Assembly: GCA_013361075.1 (NCBI GenBank)
Contig: JABWAJ010000121.1
Coordinates: forward strand, 1 to 11,579
DNA: 11,579 nt
Direction: 5' to 3'
Source: Saprospiraceae bacterium
GTDB taxonomy: Bacteria; Bacteroidota; Bacteroidia; Chitinophagales; Saprospiraceae
Part shown: positions 7,567 to 11,579 of the stretch, piece by piece
Layout of the letters: each line of letters begins with the position of its first letter
How positions within the stretch are numbered: the first letter of the stretch is position 1
Notes under the pieces: model-generated
What the model saw: only the letters and a program-made list of their open reading frames with translations
What the model was told of the DNA's origin: nothing
The model's database searches: none
Made by a program: the position numbers and the translations under genes

Positions 7567-8613
7567 ATGAAAAAGGTAATAAATTTTCAGATATCCCTGC
7601 TGGCAATTATTGCTGCCATTGGCCTGCAAAATTGCGTTAGCCCCCGTTTGGTATCTACCGAACAAATCTCTGTAACGCACGAACACCGGGTACACCTGCC
7701 TCCAAAGATGTATTCGCCCGGATCATCCAATGCCATGCTGTTTGAGAAACAGGGCGACCTGACAATAGGTGTTGAAATGACGAAATCCGGAGAAAACAAA
7801 AATGAAGATCCCAATGCTCGCGTTTCGGGAATTAATATTGTGGATGGCGTTACTAATGAATACATCCACAAAGTGAAAACCTTTTCCCTAAACGGAGGCT
7901 ATGCCCTTACAGATAATGTGGGGTTGACCGGAAAACTTACCGCAACCAGCAAGGAAGCGACTTACCATCCCTATATTGAATCATGGAACATTGACCGGAA
8001 TACCTACAATGACAATTATTGGATATGGTTTCCAACCCCGTGGAACGGCTGGGAAGATCATATTGGCTGGTCTGAAATTCGCGAAAGCGAAGTGGTTACG
8101 GGTTACGAAAAAATCAGCAAGGACGCCAAGCACAGCTACCGCTATTTTGATGCAGAATTCGGCATTGGAAAATTCGTGCGTCAGGGCAGGCTTAAAACGG
8201 AATATTACGGCGGCTTGGGATTGACGAGCAACAAAACAGCAGGGCACCTGCAGCGCAAGGGCGGGAATTCTCCGGTTTACGGTAATCAGCATGCGAATTT
8301 GGCGCGGGTGTTTGTCCAACCGGCTATTGCCTACAGCGATATCTGGTTTGAAATGGGAGCTGCTCTGAAAGGCTCATTTCTGCACTATTCACTTAAGGAA
8401 ACAACCATAGCTGATCAAAATTTTTCTTCGGAAAAACACCTGAATGTGATGCTCGAACCCAGCGTATTTATGCGGGTGGGGCCACCACAGTTTCGCATCA
8501 ACCTGGAGTATAAATGGTTGAAGTCCATTGGCGAATTGCCATTTCCGACCAATACGGTTTTCTTTTCCGTGGGTGCTTTGAGTACCATAAATACGCGCAA
8601 AAAGAGAGGGTAA
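7567..8613 (+). CDS. Putative outer-membrane lipoprotein with beta-barrel-like strands and Trp-rich segment
   Basis: The 348-residue product is not a family I can name. The start at 7567 is chosen over an in-frame ATG at 7540 because a lipoprotein-like signal begins there: MKK, a hydrophobic stretch, then LQNC with Cys23 as the putative lipidation site. The box is looser than the classical L-[AS]-[GA]-C, but Bacteroidota tolerate this. The mature part has alternating amphipathic segments, for example SLNGGYALTDNVGLTGKL, YFDAEFGIGKFV, VQPAIAYSDIWFEMGAAL and FRINLEYKWL, resembling outer-membrane barrel strands. Residues 140-168 are strikingly aromatic, with Trp at 140, 152, 154, 159, 162 and 168, possibly a long surface loop. 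It lies 59 bp after one T9SS cargo gene and 57 bp before another, on the same strand, which fits an envelope gene cluster. A periplasmic lipoprotein without a pore is the main alternative. Confidence 0.75.
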   Translation: MKKVINFQISLLAIIAAIGLQNCVSPRLVSTEQISVTHEHRVHLPPKMYSPGSSNAMLFEKQGDLTIGVEMTKSGENKNEDPNARVSGINIVDGVTNEYIHKVKTFSLNGGYALTDNVGLTGKLTATSKEATYHPYIESWNIDRNTYNDNYWIWFPTPWNGWEDHIGWSEIRESEVVTGYEKISKDAKHSYRYFDAEFGIGKFVRQGRLKTEYYGGLGLTSNKTAGHLQRKGGNSPVYGNQHANLARVFVQPAIAYSDIWFEMGAALKGSFLHYSLKETTIADQNFSSEKHLNVMLEPSVFMRVGPPQFRINLEYKWLKSIGELPFPTNTVFFSVGALSTINTRKKRG

Positions 8614-8670
8614 GGGCCTCTTCTGCACGTATTGGCATACATTTTTTTTTCATCAGACTAAACAAGAACC

Positions 8671-10677
8671 ATGAAAAAGATCATTCAATTATCTATCTGG
8701 ATGCTGCTAACAGTATTATCTGCTGGGGCACAAACCGGAACGCCGGATGCTGGATTCACGGAACATTTTCGAAGCGAAAGCGGCTGGCAAGCTGGCGATG
8801 CGACCCTGTCAGTGCCATTGCCGAATGGAGAGGTATTGTGGTTGTTTGGAGACAGTCATGTGAATCAGCTATATCATCCAGCGGATACATCGCTGCCTTG
8901 CTGGCCTAATAAAAGCAATGCATTAGTGGTTCAAAGCGCATCAGATACGACTTATTTTTCCTATCATTTGACTTTTTTGCCTGCGGACCCATCGCATTAC
9001 TACTGGCCGGGTAAGGGGTTTTATTACCAAAACAAAGTGTATATCTTTTTAATGGAAAGAGATACAAATGGCTTTGTCGGTTCCAGGTGCGCCGTTTTGA
9101 GCTATCCAGGATTGCAATTGTTGAATACCATTGCAATCCCGAACCCGAATCAAATTGAATTTGGGAAAGCGATCCATTTAGACACTGCTGGCGGCTGGCT
9201 TTATGTTTATGGCAATAAACCCTACCCGGAGTTTGGTGCCAATCGGTATTTTGTATCGCGTTGTGCATTGAGCAGTACTTTATTCCAGTCCCCCTGGACT
9301 TATTGGAATGGAGTGCTCTGGGGAGCTTCTCCGAATCTAAACAATCATTTGGTAACCCCTTCCGTTGGATCTCCTTCTTTTTCGGTTTTTCGATACAACA
9401 ACAAGATGTTCCTGCTCAGCCAGGACAATGGATATTTGATTTGCGGGGCAGGTCGTGACATCAAATTGTATGAAGCGGATACGCCTACGGGCCCTTTTAC
9501 GCTTTCCAGCGTGCTTTATACCATAGAAGATACCTACGATGGCATCTATTTAACAACCTACAATGCTCAAGCTCATGCGGTATACGGAAACGAGCTATTG
9601 GTTTCTTATAATGTAAATGATAACCAAAAACCTGAAGCTGGTTGCCCCAGACAATGTGCCAGTAGCACAAGGCGCAATGCCGACACCTATCGCCCCAAAT
9701 TCATCCGCGTCAATCTGGATCAGTTCCTGAACGATTGCGATCCTGGAGATCCAGGCGTTTATCCCGGTGCACCGGAAATTTGCGATGGTGTTGACAATGA
9801 CTGTGATGGCTTGATAGATGAAGGCCCCTTTCCAATTGAATTACTATGGGAAACCAAGAATATCGGCCCTGCTAATGGAAGTGCTTCTGGTTGCATTACT
9901 TCGTCAGTTACCGTTTCATCTCAGGGCGTTTCTACACCAACAGCTGACAAATATCACTATGTTTACCAGCAGTTTTGTGGGAAAGGGGAAATAATTGTTC
10001 GTGTGCAAAACATTGAAGGAGATGGCTGGGCAGGCGTTAGTTTTAGACTCCATAACTGGGTTGGATCAAAAAGAATAACCATTAAAAAACAAACAGGTGA
10101 CGTTTTTCGGCATGAATATCGCAATGTGACACATGGCGCTGTTGTTGGCAACAATATCTCTCGTCCTGGCCATACCTGGCTGCGTTTAGCCCGGAATGGA
10201 GGGAACTTTAGCGCTCATACCTCTACAGATGGTCAAAATTGGCAAGTGGCACTTTATGCCACATTAGGAGGTGCCGAATGCATCAATGTTGGTTTTTTTG
10301 TAGAAAGCGGTTCCGAAAATTCAACGACAACAGCAATCTTCGACCAGATCAGCGTAATTCCTGCTACGCAAGGGCTTGTTGCCGATTTGCCTGAATTCCC
10401 TGTAGTGGAAGCATCCGAACAAAAACCGGAATTGACTATTTTCCCAAATCCGACAAGCGGCGAAATCAACCTGAACTTTTCCCAAATAATGGAAGGTGAG
10501 GCAGAAGTGCTGGTGGCCGATGCCCTCGGTCAAAACCGCTTTGTGAAAAAAATCAACTTCTCCGGCACTTCAACAGAACCTTTAGATTTGTCAAACCTGC
10601 CAACCGGAATATACTACCTTCAACTTCAGATAGAGGAGCATGTTGGGATATGCAGGCGCGTGGTGGTGACAAAGTGA
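8671..10677 (+). CDS. T9SS-secreted protein: DUF5005/DUF4185-like propeller, MopE motif, concanavalin-like domain
   Basis: The 668-residue product has a signal peptide (1-20, cleaved in SAGA-QT). Residues about 27-352 resemble the DUF5005/DUF4185 five-bladed-propeller group, related in fold to glycoside hydrolases: SGWQAGDATLSVPLPNG, then WLFGDSH at 57-63, with blade-like aromatic motifs after it. Residues about 354-385 form a MopE-type putative metal-binding motif, CDPGDPGVYPGAPEICDG then VDNDCDGLIDEG, rich in Asp and with cysteines at 356, 371 and 378. Residues about 390-575 look like a concanavalin/DUF1349-type carbohydrate-binding domain, with WLRLARNGGNF starting at W503 and TSTDGQNW ending at W524. 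A type A T9SS sorting tail begins at about 587 (FPNPTSGEI at 591; LPTGIYYLQL near the end). It is probably a surface or released glycan-active or glycan-binding protein; no catalytic acid can be assigned by eye. Domain names are by pattern; the tail and MopE motif are the most certain. Confidence 0.85.
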   Translation: MKKIIQLSIWMLLTVLSAGAQTGTPDAGFTEHFRSESGWQAGDATLSVPLPNGEVLWLFGDSHVNQLYHPADTSLPCWPNKSNALVVQSASDTTYFSYHLTFLPADPSHYYWPGKGFYYQNKVYIFLMERDTNGFVGSRCAVLSYPGLQLLNTIAIPNPNQIEFGKAIHLDTAGGWLYVYGNKPYPEFGANRYFVSRCALSSTLFQSPWTYWNGVLWGASPNLNNHLVTPSVGSPSFSVFRYNNKMFLLSQDNGYLICGAGRDIKLYEADTPTGPFTLSSVLYTIEDTYDGIYLTTYNAQAHAVYGNELLVSYNVNDNQKPEAGCPRQCASSTRRNADTYRPKFIRVNLDQFLNDCDPGDPGVYPGAPEICDGVDNDCDGLIDEGPFPIELLWETKNIGPANGSASGCITSSVTVSSQGVSTPTADKYHYVYQQFCGKGEIIVRVQNIEGDGWAGVSFRLHNWVGSKRITIKKQTGDVFRHEYRNVTHGAVVGNNISRPGHTWLRLARNGGNFSAHTSTDGQNWQVALYATLGGAECINVGFFVESGSENSTTTAIFDQISVIPATQGLVADLPEFPVVEASEQKPELTIFPNPTSGEINLNFSQIMEGEAEVLVADALGQNRFVKKINFSGTSTEPLDLSNLPTGIYYLQLQIEEHVGICRRVVVTK

Positions 10678-10693
10678 TGATCCTGTGATTGGT

Positions 10694-10707
10694 TCAGTGG
10701 TGACTGA
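10694..10707. repeat. Perfect 5-bp inverted repeat after the T9SS cargo gene
   Basis: TCAGT (10694-10698) and ACTGA (10703-10707) form a 5-bp stem with a GGTG loop, 17 bp after the stop of the preceding gene. No T-run follows, so it is not a standard rho-independent terminator. It may be a weak 3'-end hairpin or chance. Confidence 0.3.
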
Positions 10708-10753
10708 CGCCTAAATTTGGCAGGTGGAAGCAGGAAGTACAAAGTTTTTGGGC

Positions 10754-10761
10754 TAATTTTG
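10754..10761 (+). promoter_or_regulatory. Candidate Bacteroidota -7 promoter element for the hydrolase gene
   Basis: TAATTTTG matches the Bacteroidota primary-sigma -7 consensus TAnnTTTG and lies 24 bp before the preferred ATG at 10785, leaving room for a short leader. No TTTG -33 element is present at the expected 19-23 bp spacing. A second match, TAAATTTG, lies at 10712-10719. Eight-base matches of this kind occur by chance in AT-rich DNA, so support is modest. Confidence 0.4.
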
Positions 10762-10784
10762 TTTATTTACATAAAATGTTCCTT

Positions 10785-11579
10785 ATGCGCAACTTATGTA
10801 TCCTTGCCTTTGCCTGCTCTATGTTGTTCCAGCAACTCTCTGCACAAAACCTATGCGAAAGCGGTCGTTACGTTGATCCTGTTTTCGATTGTGTAGATAC
10901 GACAGAAAACATCGTTTACGGGCAGGGACGCCTTAACTGGAGCACCCTAAACCTGTTGTGCCAGTTTGGCGATTTACCGCCTTACAACAATTTTCAGGAT
11001 TTGCTCTGCGACATTTATGAGCCCTGCGGCGATGCTGAAACCGCCCGACCTTTGCTGGTGGTGATTCATGGCGGTGCCTGGGCAGGGGGCAACAAACGCG
11101 ATCTGGCACCTTATTGCCACCAAATGGCGCAGCGGGGATATGTGGTTGCATCCATTAGCTACCGGTTGAGCATTACCGCCAATATCCTTTGCTGGAATGC
11201 GGAATTGGACGAAACTAAATTTTTACGGGCTTTCTACCGCGCCATGCAGGATGCCAAAGCCGCAGTACGCTATTTCAGGGCCAATGCAGCCCAATGGCGT
11301 ATTGATCCGGACCAGATTTTTGCTGCCGGGCACAGTGCAGGAGCTTTTACGGCCCTGGGATTGGCTTACCTGACCGACGAGTCTGAGCGCCCTGCCGGAA
11401 CTTTCCAGCAAAATGCCTGTGGAAACTGGTTTGGCCAGCCAATTTGTACTGACCTCGGAGATATTGAAGGGGAAGGTGGCCATCCGGGATTTAGTTCGGC
11501 CATAAAGGCGGTTATACCCATGTCGGGTGCTTTGCCTGATCTAACTTTCCTGGATGACGCCAACGATCCGCCCATATTG
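10785..11579 (+). CDS. Exported alpha/beta-hydrolase (esterase/lipase type), 3' end beyond window
   Basis: The visible 265 codons encode a secreted or periplasmic hydrolase of the alpha/beta-hydrolase fold, closest in style to the BD-FAE/carboxylesterase group that cleaves ester bonds, for example acetyl or feruloyl groups on glycans. The substrate is not deducible. A signal peptide (MRNLCILAF to about LSAQN) starts at 10785. An in-frame ATG at 10776 would add three residues (MFL) and is possible. The oxyanion-hole motif HGGAW is at 95-99, SISYRL follows the next strand, and the nucleophile elbow is GHSAGA at 182-187 with catalytic Ser184. The acid and His of the triad should lie past the window end. 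The mature N-terminus is rich in Cys (for example CESG, DCVD, LLCQ, LLCD, EPCG), suggesting disulphides and an extracytoplasmic location. A T9SS tail may follow beyond the window. The frame is open to the last base. Confidence 0.9.
   Translation, partial: MRNLCILAFACSMLFQQLSAQNLCESGRYVDPVFDCVDTTENIVYGQGRLNWSTLNLLCQFGDLPPYNNFQDLLCDIYEPCGDAETARPLLVVIHGGAWAGGNKRDLAPYCHQMAQRGYVVASISYRLSITANILCWNAELDETKFLRAFYRAMQDAKAAVRYFRANAAQWRIDPDQIFAAGHSAGAFTALGLAYLTDESERPAGTFQQNACGNWFGQPICTDLGDIEGEGGHPGFSSAIKAVIPMSGALPDLTFLDDANDPPIL

Noticed and set aside
8597..8627. GAGAGG/CCTCTT pairing around the lipoprotein stop as a terminator
   Set aside because: The stem overlaps the stop codon and no T-run follows directly; the next T-run is about 20 bp away.
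8514..8909. Plus-strand open frame of 131 codons bridging the lipoprotein and propeller genes
   Set aside because: It overlaps two well-supported genes in another frame, has low-complexity nonsense composition, and no start context.

Overview
The window reads as a piece of a Bacteroidota genome, most likely the Saprospiria/Lewinella/Haliscomenobacter side. This rests on two type IX secretion (T9SS) C-terminal sorting tails, PKD-rich secreted proteins, a giant TPR-CHAT protein with a signal peptide, A-rich leaders without clear Shine-Dalgarno sequences, and moderate GC. The taxonomic placement is inference; no rRNA or marker gene is present.

Region 1 (1-1034, minus strand) is odd. One uninterrupted reading frame begins as a sigma-70/ECF-like RNA polymerase sigma factor (132 codons, 1034 to 639) and then becomes, in frame, the exact N-terminus of GDP-mannose 4,6-dehydratase (638 to the window edge). 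GC rises sharply at the same point. The sigma factor has lost its DNA-binding region 4. This is either an assembly chimera or a real recombination junction. It makes the dehydratase suspect as a resident gene.

Region 2 (1035-4592) is a short divergent intergenic space followed by an 1115-residue exported protein. It has 12 TPR-like units in an exact 42-residue register and a C-terminal CHAT (caspase-like) protease domain with an intact His/Cys dyad. A rho-independent terminator follows. The truncated sigma factor faces this gene and shares its upstream region.

Region 3 (4593-10677) encodes envelope and surface proteins on the plus strand: a truncated outer-membrane beta-barrel remnant; a 788-residue T9SS cargo with a propeller-like N-terminus, an Ig-like domain and three PKD-type domains; a putative Trp-rich lipoprotein with barrel-like strands; and a 668-residue T9SS cargo combining a DUF5005/DUF4185-like propeller, a MopE-type metal-binding motif and a concanavalin-like domain. 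Gaps are 57-90 bp after the remnant, so co-transcription is possible but unproven.

Region 4 (10678-11579) holds a Bacteroidota-type -7 element and the first 265 codons of an exported alpha/beta hydrolase that runs off the window.

No tRNA, rRNA, insertion sequence or CRISPR array was seen. The whole plus-strand set is directed to the periplasm, outer membrane or outside of the cell. A joint function for it cannot be read from sequence alone.
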